A DNA stretch of 64,000 nucleotides from Lumbricus terrestris (taxonomy: Eukaryota > Annelida > Clitellata > Crassiclitellata > Lumbricidae): assembly GCA_949752735.1 (NCBI GenBank), contig OX457037.1:18589039-18653038 (forward strand), written 5' to 3'. Below are positions 46,706-58,307 of this stretch, piece by piece (the stretch's first letter is position 1; every line of letters begins with the position of its first letter). A program made the translations under genes and the position numbers. The notes under the pieces were generated by a model. It made no database searches. It was not told the origin of the DNA and saw only the letters and a list, made by a program, of their open reading frames with translations.

Positions 46706-47402
46706 GCTAGACCAATGTTGATCTTGCAGCTTCATCACGGTAACAAACAGGGCTGTCTGTCTGTACACAAACACGTCATTCTTGCCGTAGTTCCGAACTA
46801 TGGCTTCCATTAGTCCTTACGATATGCTTAAAATCAACATAATTATGTTAAGGTCGACATATATCTGCTTCGTGTTGTCTAAGATGCCGGCATATTTCCA
46901 CAGGTCAAGTTAGAGATCTGCCATAAGTCCAAAAGTCCTCGGGAGAACGTTCGCGTGGGGAGTGGCGTAAACATTCGTTGCTCCTCACGGGTAGTAGTGA
47001 GCAACCGCTGCTACTCATGCGGGGGCCTGCGTCGCCTAAAAAGCGATGGTCGCGCTGGGAGTGGCATTGCATGAGAGCGATAGATATCGTTGAGCTACAA
47101 ACATTTACTCGCTGACTTCACTCAGCTTGAAAGTGTCCAATGCCGTACCCAGCCTATCTGGGCTTTTTCAAACTAAAAACAATAATTGTCACACATTAAC
47201 ATTACATGAGAAATTCTCTTCCTTTTCTACACTTCTTTCAATTCCTGTCTACACATCATCTTAAGTAGAGTTGCAGCAAATCGCAGTCAATTCGTAGGTT
47301 TACGACTCAATTCCCTTCATTAACTGAGCTGCTTAGATGCTCGTCAGGTTTGCACCAACTGAACTGCATGATCCGCACTGCACTATCTTCCTGAGGACAG
47401 CC
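46706..47402. other. unassigned intron-like sequence
   Basis: A GC-rich stretch at 46930-47090 has repeated GGGAGTGGC words (two copies); no function assigned. Confidence 0.3.
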
Positions 47403-47410
47403 ATACCATC

Positions 47411-47668
47411 CAGTGGCGTACCCAGGATTTTATGATGGGAAGGGTTTTTTTTGCCTGGCCGGATGCCTTTTCTGACACCAACCCATCAGTATTGCAGTAA
47501 ATAAAAAGGGAATAAAGTAACAAAGGGACTAAAGTAAGAAAACAATTGTTACCACAAGTAATTATTTTGTTTTTTCTTATTTAAGTGGATAAATAACCTT
47601 TAAAAAACTTTTTCCCTACGCCAATGGGGGGTTTTAACCCCCGAACCCACCTCTTGTCTACGCCACTG
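47411..47668. mobile_element. hAT-type MITE with near-perfect 8-bp TSD
   Basis: The 258-bp element begins CAGTGGCGTACCCAGGATTT and ends TTGTCTACGCCACTG. Flanks are ATACCATC (47403-47410) and ATACCATA (47669-47676), 7 of 8 identical. It contains no coding sequence. Confidence 0.85.
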
Positions 47669-47676
47669 ATACCATA

Positions 47677-48230
47677 AAACGGTGGACGGGAGGCTCTTCG
47701 CAGCTCACTGTTGAGGCAACAGCAGAGTTTCTACCTGTAAAACTCTAACAAGTTTCCATTACAAAACTCATTTGAGATGTAACTAATAACTGAATAAACT
47801 TGCTTTTTCGATCCGTTTTGTTGCGTTATTTTTTATCGTCAACAAATAGTGAGTGTTTCACTAAAAGTGATATAGTTTTTGCTCCGTTTGAAATATTTAG
47901 TGAAATGTGAATATTGTTCGGAAATATGAATTGCATTTCAGTCAGTGAAATTTTATTTTGAATTGCATATATATTTCGGCTATTAGACTATTAGCAAGTA
48001 ACTTTAGCAATTACTTTTTTATGGCCACCCTGTAGATAATATGCATTGGCATTTATCTCTTATCTGTCCGTCTCTTCATGTGAATAAGTAAGATATAAAT
48101 ACAATGTGCTTCTATATAAGTAATATGCATTTTTATGTATATAAATGTATATAAATAGATGGAGATCAAGAAACATGTCGGAGATACAAGTACAGAGATT
48201 GCATTGAGAAAGCGAGAGATACAGCAGATT
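47677..48230. other. unassigned intron-like sequence
   Basis: AT-rich; loose repetition of GTGAAAT-type words at 47850-47955. Confidence 0.3.
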
Positions 48231-48231
48231 G

Positions 48232-48682
48232 GCACAAAACAGAAAAAGACAGAGACATAGAGAGAGAGACATAGAGAGAGAGACAGAGTAAAATATAGAG
48301 AAAGGAGAGATATATCAAGATAGATCAAGATTAAGAGCGAGAGAGAGAGACAGAAAGAGACTGTCAGAGAGAGGCAGAGGCAGAGATAGAGAGATACAGA
48401 CATAATACAGAGATACAGAGACAGATCATGAGAGAGAGAAACAGAGAGAGAAATAGAGAGAGAAATAGAGAGAGAGAGTGAAAGACAGAGACAGACAGAG
48501 AAATAGAGATATAGACAGACGGACAGACATACACACACACATACGTGCATACATACATGCAGACAGACAGAGATACAGAGACAGATCATGAGAGAGAAAT
48601 GGAGAGAAACAGAGAGAGAGAGAGTCAGAGACAGAGAGACAGACGTACAGACAGACAGACATACAGCAGGAAACAAAGACGG
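48232..48682. repeat. GACA/GAGA purine-rich array
   Basis: About 450 bp of GAGA, GACA and GATA words. The phrase GAGATACAGAGACAGATCAT (then GAGAGAGA) occurs at about 48411 and 48570, about 159 bp apart, showing a larger duplication. Confidence 0.93.
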
Positions 48683-49460
48683 ATGAGAGAAAGACAAAGC
48701 CACGCAGAGACCCAGAGAGCCACAGAGACGCCGGTGGCAACGAACGTGTGGCTAATAGAGCCATTGTCGGCGTGCAGCAGTCGTGGCTCTTAATCCGACC
48801 GGCATTATCAATGTGTTTCTTTAAGCAAGCCGTGGCTTCTAAACCGTCAGTCGGGCAACGGCAGGACGACGGGATTGGCAGAGACTGAGCGATAATGCGG
48901 GATATTCGTCGGTTCGAAATGCGACTTAATGTCGCCGTCCAATCTATCATCTGTAATTATCCCGCTTTCACCGGTTGATGATGAATAGATCGGAGCGCCC
49001 CCTTGTGGCGTCTACGATAACCAGATTTCTTGTAGTCGGCGAAATTGTCTTTCTTTGATTTATAGATTGGCCACAGAGGACAGCCAACTCTCTCACTCTC
49101 TCTTTCTGTGCTTTCCACCACGCGGGTGAGGGAGGGCCGACGTTAAAGGTAATGACGAGCGTGTCGCGGTGGGTGTGACGGTGCAGGAAGCAAAAGCGCA
49201 ATGTTGTCTGCGGTGTATTTGGTAAAGTGGCGAAGTTCTCAAGCTGCGACGAGAAAGTTTTTACGCTCAAAGGAAGATTTCAAAGGTGTTTTCATTTAGC
49301 AGAACTTGTTTCGCTTTTTCATGAGACTGAGGCCTAAGATTGAATTCTCCTTAATGAATAATTAATTAGCTTACAGCATTAGAAGGATGTGTTAACTGCG
49401 ATGTTTTGGTACCTTCTTGGACTACAACGTGCAACGGGAAAATGCGCTTATCAACTTAAG
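48683..49460. other. unassigned intron-like sequence
   Basis: No exon or repeat border seen. Confidence 0.3.
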
Positions 49461-49470
49461 AAATCTTATC

Positions 49471-49675
49471 CAGGGCTGTTTTAAGGAATTTTTGGAACTG
49501 CACAACCCCTTCTGTCCTTTCCCATCCTCCATGGTAAATTACTTTCAATCGGATGACAATGACCTTTTTTGCTAGTTTTGACTGCACAGAACTTGTGACA
49601 AAAGTGCTTCTACAGCTGCACAATTCCATTTAGAACTGCACATTTTGTGTACAACTGCACGTTAAAAAAGCCCTG
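49471..49675. mobile_element. CAGGGC-type hAT-like MITE, TSD ATCTTATC
   Basis: The 205-bp element starts CAGGGCTGTTTTAAGGAATT and ends GTTAAAAAAGCCCTG. It has exact 8-bp flanks ATCTTATC (49463-49470 and 49676-49683). It is inverted relative to the copies at 32613 and 32975, with shared ACTGCACA and CCATGGTAAATTACTTTCAA segments. Confidence 0.93.
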
Positions 49676-49736
49676 ATCTTATCCCATACATTAAAATGCA
49701 TAATAATAAAATAATTAACCCAGAGCGAAGGTTATG

Positions 49737-49768
49737 GTTGGGGTCATGGGGTTAGGGTTAAGTTAGGT
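49737..49768 (+). repeat. short telomere-like run
   Basis: GGGGTTAGGGTTAAGTTAGG contains two near-adjacent TTAGGG-type units. It is too short to call an interstitial telomere. Confidence 0.3.
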
Positions 49769-49865
49769 TTACAAGACAGTGTAAGGTCAAGTGCATAGCA
49801 CGTGACCAAGGTCATCCTCGTTGAATGAAAAGAAGTCAGTGGAAAGCAATAATGAGCAGACGACA

Positions 49866-49874
49866 ACAGCAGCA

Positions 49875-49905
<31 letters not shown>

Positions 49906-49907
49906 AA
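49866..49907. repeat. (CAG)n microsatellite
   Basis: About 13 CAG units with two CAA interruptions. Confidence 0.95.
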
Positions 49908-50913
49908 ATGACTTCGTGTTGTTCAACGCCAGCAGGATGGCATTAGTCCAGTATAAGAAAACCTACACACGATATATTATACTACACAACGTACACAATA
50001 CCCATTACAAAAATGACTATCATCTGTTTAAAGCGTCAACAAGTCAGATGTTTTCCTCATCTCCCTTTCCTCTACTTCCATCTCAGCTCTATCTTCCACA
50101 ACCTTCATCGTCCATCCCAACCAGTGCGTGGATGTTACCAATATTGATATCGACCAGAAACGACGTCAAGCCATGACCCTGGAGTCCTCGGGCGCACCAC
50201 TATGTAAACAGTCTTAAGTCACTTACTCCGCCGTGGACTATTCCATCAATCACGTGACGGGGGGACTTTTTTCGGCCTCCATCTGCGGAGCGATCCATCG
50301 AAGACAAATAAAACGGGTCTTAATTCCGGACGTATTCTCAATCAAGCGATAAAGCGGTTCCGCCGCTCCACTCCAATCGGATCGGCATTAGACCACGGCG
50401 GAACGTTTTTGGCTGCGGTGCGGATTATTTTACTCACCCACTGCCCTGAACGGTTCATCGTGCGTTTGACTGGCGGGAATCTAGGCCTATTTCTGGAACA
50501 AAAAAATTGGCGTAGTGGAAACTGCTGCTAATCCGAGTGGGGGTAAATGGAGTTCAAATCTCCATCGATGTTGTAGGATGGATTAGAAGATTTCGACAAG
50601 CTGATAATATTATCCCACAACAGATTTAGACAGAATTCAGATCGAGTTCTTGAATTACTTTAAAAATCAAGTTTTTAGCCTGTGAAGTTGGCTTAAAGCG
50701 CAAAAACATGTCGACATGCCCGCTAAAAACTAGTAGTTTTGTAGCATCATTTTTAGAATGATGAAATAGTAAATGAATGAATGCCAGTTTAAAATAAAAA
50801 TGGCGATTTTAGTCGATATATAAAGACTGCATTGTATTTCCTACGCGCCACATGCGTCTTAGAATTGTTGCAGTTTCATTGAACCGTGTAATAGCACGAA
50901 TCTGATACAAAAC
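49908..50913. other. unassigned intron-like sequence
   Basis: An 86-codon frame starts at 49916 but shows no recognisable domain. The rest is unique AT-rich sequence. Confidence 0.3.
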
Positions 50914-51137
50914 ATAAAATGTCATAAGATGACTTAAAACAACACTGGACAAGATATGCACATAGAAAAAAGAAGAGATGTTTGATAATTATCTGGCCAC
51001 TTCACCATCGTACATCTGCAATGCAACTTAGCATTTGGTTATGCTAATTTGCATTGCAGATGTACGATGGTGAAGTGGCCAAGTAATTATTAAGTATCTT
51101 GGCCAGTGTTGTCTTAAGGCATGCTATGACATTTTTT
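50914..51137. mobile_element. foldback (palindromic) MITE
   Basis: AAAATGTCATAAGATGACTT at the left is matched by an inverted AAGGCATGCTATGACATTTT at the right. The inner part is a near-perfect hairpin: TGGCCACTTCACCATCGTAC at about 50995 pairs with GTACGATGGTGAAGTGGCCA at about 51062. The inner arm sequence ACATCTGCAATGCAACTTAG recurs just outside the right end (about 51144-51163). No coding capacity. Confidence 0.85.
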
Positions 51138-51219
51138 GTCGAACATCTGCAATGCAACTTAGCATAACCAAAGCACATAACACGACCAGAGTACAGAACG
51201 ATTATTACTTGCAAGTATG

Positions 51220-51412
51220 TGTTGCACTTCTAATAGCGCCCCTTCAAGCTTGCTACTCAGAAGCGCTCCCGACTACATAGCGGGCATCTGAATCGGAGTT
51301 CACACCGAAGCGCTGAGCAACTGTGAGTGAAGGACACGCCCAAGGTGGATTCGAACTTGCAGCCCTTCGGTTGCAAGGCAACGAACATGCCAGCTGCACC
51401 ACCGCGCGCCAC
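51220..51412 (-). mobile_element. tRNA-derived SINE, minus strand
   Basis: Read on the minus strand it starts GTGGCGCGCGGTGGTGCAGC, continues to GCAAGTTCGAATCCACC (B box), and ends CTTGAAGGGGCGCTATTAG. It is the same family as 17089-17310 and is diverged, with no clear TSD. Confidence 0.85.
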
Positions 51413-52080
51413 TTGTATGCACTTATGAAGCGCCACTATCCAATGCCCAAGCAACAAACTATGGCGCTGTAAAGCTGTGAGAGGTAGACCTTCCTTATAA
51501 GATCCTTATAAATATGTACGGTCCGTCTCATGTATAAGGCTGAAACTCGTAGCATACTCTTTGAGAATCATGGCAATATAGGAACTCGATAACAACAGCA
51601 GTTATAGCATAGAACACCTCCCAAGCTGTTCCCAATTTCACAAACTGTTGAAGACTGTTTTTTCGCTTGATCTCGGCCTGGAGGGCCTCTGAGTAGGCTT
51701 CTTGAAGGGGCGCTATATAAATTACAATTTATTGAAATTGATTGAGAACAACGCATTGCGACAATAAGCACTTCTGTTAGATAAAAATAGTAAGAAGGTC
51801 ATTGCCACGCTATATATGCATCGTATTTCACCGAATTGCATTGCCCCACCGCTTCATATAATATTATGTTATACACATAGGAACTTAGCATTTCAAGACG
51901 AGGAACATCGCATTCCAGAGCATCCAGTTGCAACATCTGCAGTCACTGGATTTCTTTGCCTCATTTCCATAAACTCTTAAATGCAAATCAATACGGTCAC
52001 GGCTTTACAATCGATGGCAATTCATGACATCGTTTTCATCTGAAGCGCACATCGGTTGATGTCTTTGGCATCATGATTAT
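51413..52080. other. unassigned sequence with retroposon fragments
   Basis: A SINE-type tail lies at 51683-51735 (GGGCCTCTGAGTAGGCTTCT, then TTGAAGGGGCGCTATATAAA). A fragment of the CAGGGC-type MITE is at 51769-51808 (TAGATAAAAATAGTAAGAAG). Confidence 0.6.
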
Positions 52081-52087
52081 GGCGCTA

Positions 52088-52370
52088 CAGAAACCATTAG
52101 ATTAGATTAGACTATGCTACATTTTATTAGAATACATTAGATAAGATAACACTATGTTAGATTATTTTGGATGAGAGTTGATAACGTTAGAGAGATTGGA
52201 TTAGCATACATACTACATTGCATTTCATGTCAAAATACTGCATTGTATTACACTAGATGAACTAGATTAGAATATATTACACCACCTCACATTAGATAGA
52301 CTAGATTAGAGTACATTACATTACCTCACATTAGATAGACTAGATTAGATTAGATTGAGTCATATTATTT
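52088..52370. repeat. degenerate (ATTAG)n-type repeat
   Basis: ATTAGATTAGA words recur at irregular spacing, including a duplicated CACATTAGATAGACTAGATT block near 52290 and 52328. Confidence 0.8.
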
Positions 52371-52500
52371 AAAAAGCGCCTTTGTTTTTTCTCCCTCGTC
52401 GAGTTGTGCTAGGTATAAGATCTGCAATAACAATTACAGTTGCACACCCAATTGCCTTATAATACACGAACTGTAGCGTTGTTGTTGTCATTGGCACCAG

Positions 52501-52692
52501 ATGAGGCTGGGTGGGCATACTACGCCAAGGGAAGCATCAACGGGTCGAAGTACCACGTCGTACACAAGGCAATGACGTACTCTGCGGCACAGGACCAGTG
52601 CAAGCGGTACGACGGATACCTCGCCCGAATCAACAGCCTGCGAGAACAGGTCTTCATCGAGGATTTCGTTCAGCAGGAACTCGAAGCGGAAG
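52501..52692 (+). CDS. exon: N-terminal half of a C-type lectin-like domain
   Basis: The acceptor (TTGTTGTTGTCATTGGCACCAG without a further AG) ends at 52500 and the donor GAAG|GTAGGT at 52693, giving 192 nt in phase 1 at both ends. With the preceding exon the first codon becomes Asp. The peptide runs DEAGWAYYAKGSINGSKYHV, then VHKAMTYSAAQDQCKRYDGY, LARINSLREQVFIEDFVQQE and LEAEG. It has the first helix with its Cys, the GYLARINS strand and second helix (EQVFIEDFV) of a C-type lectin domain. NGS is a glycosylation sequon. The WIGL strand, calcium-site residues and remaining cysteines must be on later exons not identified here, so ligand binding cannot be judged. Confidence 0.85.
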
Positions 52693-53225
52693 GTAGGTCA
52701 ATGGAACTTAACCATCATCCATCCATGTCGTCAATAGCAGAATTCTATGCATGTCTTATATAAATAAATGATTGCCTTGTCCTAATTAATTTGACCTTTG
52801 GCCTTGTCCTTTGACCTGATGCATCATGGGGTTATTGAGTACAAAGTGAGTCTTGTAAGTAAGTAAGTAAGTATATACTTTAATGGACCGCCTGCAAACG
52901 CACTGCGGGAAATAGGCAACGGTATATAGTAGTAGTCTACAGCTTGTTTGTAATACATGCACCTTAGAAACTCACAAATGATTATAGCTATCTAACTTAT
53001 CTAAACAGGTTTTTGTGTGCGGTGTACATGTAGTTGAGTCTATTTCAAAACCAGGGACGTTTTGTTTGGGGTTGGGTTCAACTATAAACGAAGTTAAAGC
53101 CCCCTCTAAATATTCTTAAACCTTTTAGCACTCGCAATTCTCTAGATTTAAGCCCCACCAAACGAACGTCTTAGTCACGCCATACAAATATTCATAATAT
53201 TCATTATTATATTATTAGCCCGTGC
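52693..53225. other. intron-like sequence with a SINE 3' fragment
   Basis: At 52857-52910, GTAAGTAAGTAAG then CGCCTGCAAACGCACTGCGG matches the 3' end of the minus-strand SINE at 17345-17597. Confidence 0.55.
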
Positions 53226-53233
53226 CCTGGTTT

Positions 53234-53618
53234 CAGCGGCGCCCGCAGGATTTTTTTCTTGTACGCACAGAAATTTTCGATGGAGGGGCGAACAGGGAAA
53301 AATTTTCGTTAGGCCGCCGAAAAAACTGATCAACCTAGAATTTCCCCAAAACATACCTTTTCTTCCGCCGAAAAAACTGATGACCTTTTTTTTTTTTTTT
53401 TGGTCATCAACCAAAAATTTCCCCAAAACATACCTTTTCTTCCGCCGAAAAAACTGATGACTTTTTTTTTTTTTTTTTAGTCATCAACCAAAAATTTCCC
53501 AAAAACATACCTTTTGGGTCATCGCGCTGTACGCACTTACCTATGTGCGTACATGTACGTCTGCGGGCGCCGCTGCTGTACGCACTTGCGTAAGTGCGTA
53601 CGCCTGCGGGCGCCCCTG
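53234..53618. mobile_element. hAT-type MITE with 8-bp TSD CCTGGTTT
   Basis: The 385-bp element begins CAGCGGCGCCCGCAGGATTT and ends GCGTACGCCTGCGGGCGCCCCTG. It has exact 8-bp flanks CCTGGTTT (53226-53233 and 53619-53626). Inside, a poly-T plus CATACCTTTTCTTCCGCCG unit is present about three times. A second copy of the end (TGCGGGCGCCGCTG) lies at about 53562-53575, so the right end is duplicated. It is an inverted relative of 15611-15850. Confidence 0.92.
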
Positions 53619-53811
53619 CCTGGTTTATTTTACGTCCTATCTCTTTAAAATAATCTTTCTTAGCTTCGCCTTAAATATTGTCTTAGCGTGCTTGACATTG
53701 CATCAATTTTCTTTCCTATACCGTTGCCTATTTTTAACTCAATTGTTCTTCCATAGCTTATCTTACAGTATATTGTCTCACAAAATGTCATCTTCCTTCT
53801 CCTCTTCCTTC

Positions 53812-53927
53812 CCTCCCTCATCATTATCATCGTCATCGTCATCGTCATCGTCGTCGTCGTCGTCGTCGTCATCATCATCATCATCATCATCGCCGCCGCC
53901 ACCACCACCGCCACCGCCACCGCCACC

Positions 53928-54006
<79 letters not shown>

Positions 54007-54023
54007 ACAACAACAACAAAAAC
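53812..54023. repeat. (ATC)n/(CCG)n microsatellite
   Basis: TCA, TCG and CCA/CCG triplets; frames on both strands are homopolymer translations. Confidence 0.95.
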
Positions 54024-54322
54024 GTCAACATCAATTCCTGTAGCCAGTCATTTGTAGCGATTGGCATGCTCATTGTATCTCTGTTGTCCTTGGTCATTTG
54101 TCATTTGTCCATTGTTCCCATTTGTGTTCGTCCAATTGATGGTACGTCCTCGTTTATTTTATCTATCCAGCGTACAGTGCTGCTCTGTTTTTCTCATCCA
54201 TGTTGTGCAATGCGTGGAATTAGGTCGTCTGGCATTCTTTGCATATGCCCAAACCATTGGAATCTTCTTTAAAAGATTTTGTCTAGCAAAGTCATTTATT
54301 TTGTATACCTAATGGCTGTCTT

Positions 54323-54439
54323 AAGATGTGGAACAGTCTTCCACCGGACAACAGATTGGCCGCCTCACTGGACTCTTTTAAATCAAAGCTTAAAACTTAT
54401 CCGTTTACTAAGGTTTATCCCGCAGTTAGCTGTTTGTGA
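54323..54439 (+). pseudogene. LINE reverse-transcriptase C-terminal fragment
   Basis: The frame KMWNSLPPDNRLAASLDSFK then SKLKTYPFTKVYPAVSCL and TGA is the recognisable C-terminal end of CR1/Jockey-like LINE polymerases (WNSLP-----S---FK--LK). It is followed by GCGCCCTTGTAGCGG and GGCGCCATATAAATTGTCGT, the same tail as at 19628. The body of the element is missing, as expected for a 5'-truncated copy. Confidence 0.82.
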
Positions 54440-55680
54440 GGCGCCCTTGTAGCGGTATGGCCGCGTTACGGCGCCATATAAATTGTCGTTATTAATATTA
54501 TATTTATTATAAGTCAACGTTTCTTATTTTCTGCTGTCTTGAAATTCCAGCGTCAACTCATTTCGACGATAAAAAATTCTTTCTCATCTTGCTTTCGCAT
54601 CGTTCAGCATTCCGGTATAAACCCCTACGTATAGAATAATCGGTTGTGTCTTCGTATCGTAAGTAGAAGAGAAAGTCGCAGTTAAAACCCAGTCTGCACT
54701 CATTGACCCTATGGGCCATCAGGTAAAAGGTCAAGGTCAAGGTTGCTTGTCTTTGTTCATTCTCTGCTTCGATCCTCATATTATCCTTCTCATTTACGCA
54801 GATGCTTGTAATGTGCGTACAATTCTCCTTTGAATGTCACATTCGTTATTGCCATCTCAATTTATATTATTTGCATTAAACAGACGAATAGAATTACTGC
54901 ACTAGGTCTACTTGCACAATATTTGCTCTTTGGGCGTTTATGGTTATTTGTGTCTCCCATGTATTTTCGATGTCCACTGGTTAAGTTTTATATGCGTACT
55001 CATTAGGCCGAACTATTTCTTTTTCGCCAATCTGTGTCGTGATATCCAGATTAGTTCCGGTTGGCTTAAATCTATTGAAGACTTCAACGTGTCTTCATAA
55101 AATCTATAATTTTGCTTCCTTGCGTCTTTATGTTTCTTTATGCATATCAATGAATGTCGATGTTTTCCGATGTCTTCCAGTATTCTTCGTCTTGCTGAGT
55201 CTTTAGTGCAAGGGTGTACAACTGTACAACTGTACAACTGTTAGCCCTAACAACTGGTTCTTTTCGTCTCTAAAGTGGTTCCGTATTGATTGCATCAGTG
55301 TTCGGGTGCTTAGGCCTAGCCTACTTTATTCTCATTTTCTTGGTAGCATTTCTTGGTTATGGTTGGTATTCGTGTCGAGATATTATGTTCTTTAATGTTG
55401 TTTACGTTTGCTTATGTTTTTGTACGATTCTTCGAGAATCATGACTTGTGATCTTTATGCGTTTGGACATTTATTAGTCGTCTAGCGTTATCTAGCTGCA
55501 ACTTTAGTACTATACGCTTAACATAATTCATCTTAAGCGATAGGATTTATGATCTCGATGTATTTAATATCCCTTGCTTAAGTATTTGATCCATCTTGGT
55601 TAGCCTAAACTTTATCTATCCTCCGTATTTTGTCTTATGCGTTTAACACATCATTACCCTACTCCCTGGTGTTTTGTCTG
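54440..55680. other. LINE 3' tail, then unassigned sequence
   Basis: The LINE tail runs to about 54505 and ends in ATTATTAATATTAT. Beyond it I see no repeat or exon. Confidence 0.4.
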
Positions 55681-55830
55681 CCTTGCTAACCCTAACCTTA
55701 TCTTACCCTGTGATAGTTTAACTCCCTTGCTCAACTAAGTCTTGTCTTATCTCGTGGTATTTAAATAATTCATTCCCTTATCAACTTAACCTTATCTAAC
55801 CTGAATTACTATAACTTGCATTGAACATTC
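55681..55830. repeat. degenerate CTAACC/CTTATC-rich stretch
   Basis: GCTAACCCTAACCTTATC at about 55685 and AACTTAACCTTATCTAACC later. These are telomere-like words, but scattered. Confidence 0.3.
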
Positions 55831-58164
55831 ATTTAACCCACTTAACACACATTGCTCTACAGAAAGCTTTTAAAAAGCAATAATCCTTCATTTCCAATAA
55901 CCACTTGCCACGTAATTCCCAATAATGGAAAAAAGGCAATAACAGAACTTTTCCCCGGTGCTTCGACCCACCCACCCCCTCTTCATAACACGCAATTTAT
56001 TTTCACTTAAGTGAAGAAAAAAGCACTTCCAAATGGCCAGTCGAGTCCAGTTCGTCCGACCGAAATGCACCTCGACAATTGCACCCCCCCTCCCAACCCT
56101 CTCTCGGCCGACTGACCAACTGATTGACCGACGCAGTTAGCGCGATCGCCCGCGAGTTTCCATGGAAACGCGTTCTCGGCTGCCCGAGATTTCGCGCCAT
56201 ACTTCAGGCGCCGATCTGCGACGGATGATTTATTGTGCATCGTCGATTTACCACTTATAAGGAAACGGTTACTCTGAAACGCTTCACCATTCATTGACGA
56301 TGGCGGTGATTGACAGGTCCTCTCCCCACCAACGCTAAATGAAGCCGTGTCCAGGGATATAATATCAGATATATATATATAGCCTAAGGATGAAATCGTA
56401 GATGTGTTTCAGATTAGATATATATTTATTTCGCCATAATCCGACAGCGCAAAATGCATTATATATATAATTATATATATAATTATATATATGTGGTTTT
56501 CAGTAGATGCGTTTTATGCATTGGATATTTAAGATAGTATGTTTATATGTATATAATTATATATTATACGTATCCTATGTATTATGTATGGGCGATTTCG
56601 TTTCCTTAGCATGGAACATTATTGTGTTTGCGAATCAAAAGTATATTAATGCAGGAATGGGCAATTAAGTGGCTTATTATGTTCATATAAATATATACTA
56701 TATAATATATTATATGTATGTGTATTTTGATTTAATCGGAAATCTATTAATATACGGTCAGAGCATATAATATATAATACATATAATGGATCCACATATT
56801 CGTATTTGTGACTGTATGAAATAGAGTTTCTCGTATAGCAGGTGACATGGCTGTGTACGGAATTGCTTTTTCGACTGCAGCTGTAGACCGCTTTGGCGTG
56901 ACCTTATTCGTTAAGCTAGATTACTCCTGGAGGCCGCGTCAGATGGGATGACGTCGTCCCATTATGATGCCGTCGCTATGGCAATGTGTCTTGCTATGCG
57001 ACCTTGAAACCACATGTGATGTTCTGATGAGGTGTTCTCGGAATGTGATGCTTTGCTATCTGTTGTGTATAGCAATGTGTCGCTGTGATATGCGATGATG
57101 CCTTAAGTGCATGTATTATGTGAAGCAATGTGATGAGACGCGGGGTGATGGGATCATGTGATTTTTTAATAAAACGCTTTGATGCAATATCATGACCAGC
57201 AATGTGATGTTGTGTCTGGTGTGTTCTTTTACCATTTCAAGCAATGTGATGCTGTGATAACAGTGTGATAAGGTGCGTTCTGATTAGATGAACAGCCATG
57301 TGATTCCATTCTTAATTTTGTGCAGCAATTTGACGTAAACAGTGGTGGTGTTACGCTTTAAAGTGGTGCATTGTGATAGCGCACTTTTCATGTGGCACAA
57401 TGTGATACGAAGTACTGCAAGCGCTGAATCTTGACAATGCAATGTGAATCAATAAACAATAGATCAATGGATAATGTCATTTCTAAGTATGGTTATACGT
57501 CTGGCCATTGCGCACTCCCAACCCCGTCTGTGTCCTTCTATTAGGCTACAGCTTATGGGCCTGTCCAGTATCCCTCTCTGATGTCTTTCTTTTATCTGTG
57601 GGTCTGTAGACGGTGTGTATTTTCCAACGGCTTAATTACAAAGGTGGCGCATTGAATTAAGTTTGTCTTTTTGTCGGCTGGTGTAATTCGGGTTTTGGCT
57701 AACAATCTCAGACGTCGGGTCGAACAGCACGCGACGCCGGTGTGGTTTCCTATTGCTACCAAGGTAAAACAAACGACCCTGATCTTCTTGTCCAGTTAGT
57801 GACGATATTTTGATTATATGTTGTTGCCCTGACAGGAAAACTGATAGTCTAATCAATTACCGCAGATAATCATCGCAGGAGAGATAAAACTAATGCTCAT
57901 TGCTCATGGTTCAAATTGTTTTACAAGAACTTGAATATGTACAACTGGAAATAAAGAACACGGACTTTTCATAGTGAATTTTAAATGTCTAGTCTGAAAA
58001 TTTAAAACAAATGTTCAAAGTCGTGATAGTAATAATAATAACTTAGATTTATCATCATCAATTATAGAAGATGACATTTACGCTGCAGAGGATGTAATTG
58101 AAAAAACTTTTGCTCTTACTCTAAGTTTAATTTCTTAGTTTCAATTTCATTCATTCGTTCATTC
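55831..58164. other. unassigned sequence
   Basis: AT-rich palindromic ATATATAATTATAT words at 56455-56570. From about 56990 to 57440, GCAATGTGATG-type words recur loosely and resemble the 31-bp satellite monomer at 7531 without forming an array. No exon recognised. Confidence 0.4.
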
Positions 58165-58307
58165 TGAAAATTTATGTAGCACCTCTTCAAGATATATCTA
58201 CTCAGAGGCGCTGTCTACACTAGTATGTTAAAAGCCATAGCTAGCGAAAATAACAACAAGTTGCAAAACAAAACACAGTAAGCTGAAAGAGTCACCAGTG
58301 GCGAGCC
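58165..58307 (-). repeat. dispersed retroposon copy, twin of 13436-13585
   Basis: Shares TAACAACAAGTTGCAAAACA, AAACACAGTAAGCTGAAAGA and GTCACCAGTGGCGAGCCCT with the copy at 13436. On the minus strand its tail is GTGCTACATAAATTTTCAGA then ATGAACGAATGAATG. Confidence 0.75.

Noticed and set aside
48053..48703. 216-codon minus-strand Ser/Leu/Cys-rich frame
   Set aside because: Most of it is the complement of the GACA/GAGA array; hydrophobicity comes from simple-repeat composition.
49737..49768. Interstitial telomere
   Set aside because: Only two imperfect TTAGGG units; not more than chance in this repeat-rich DNA.
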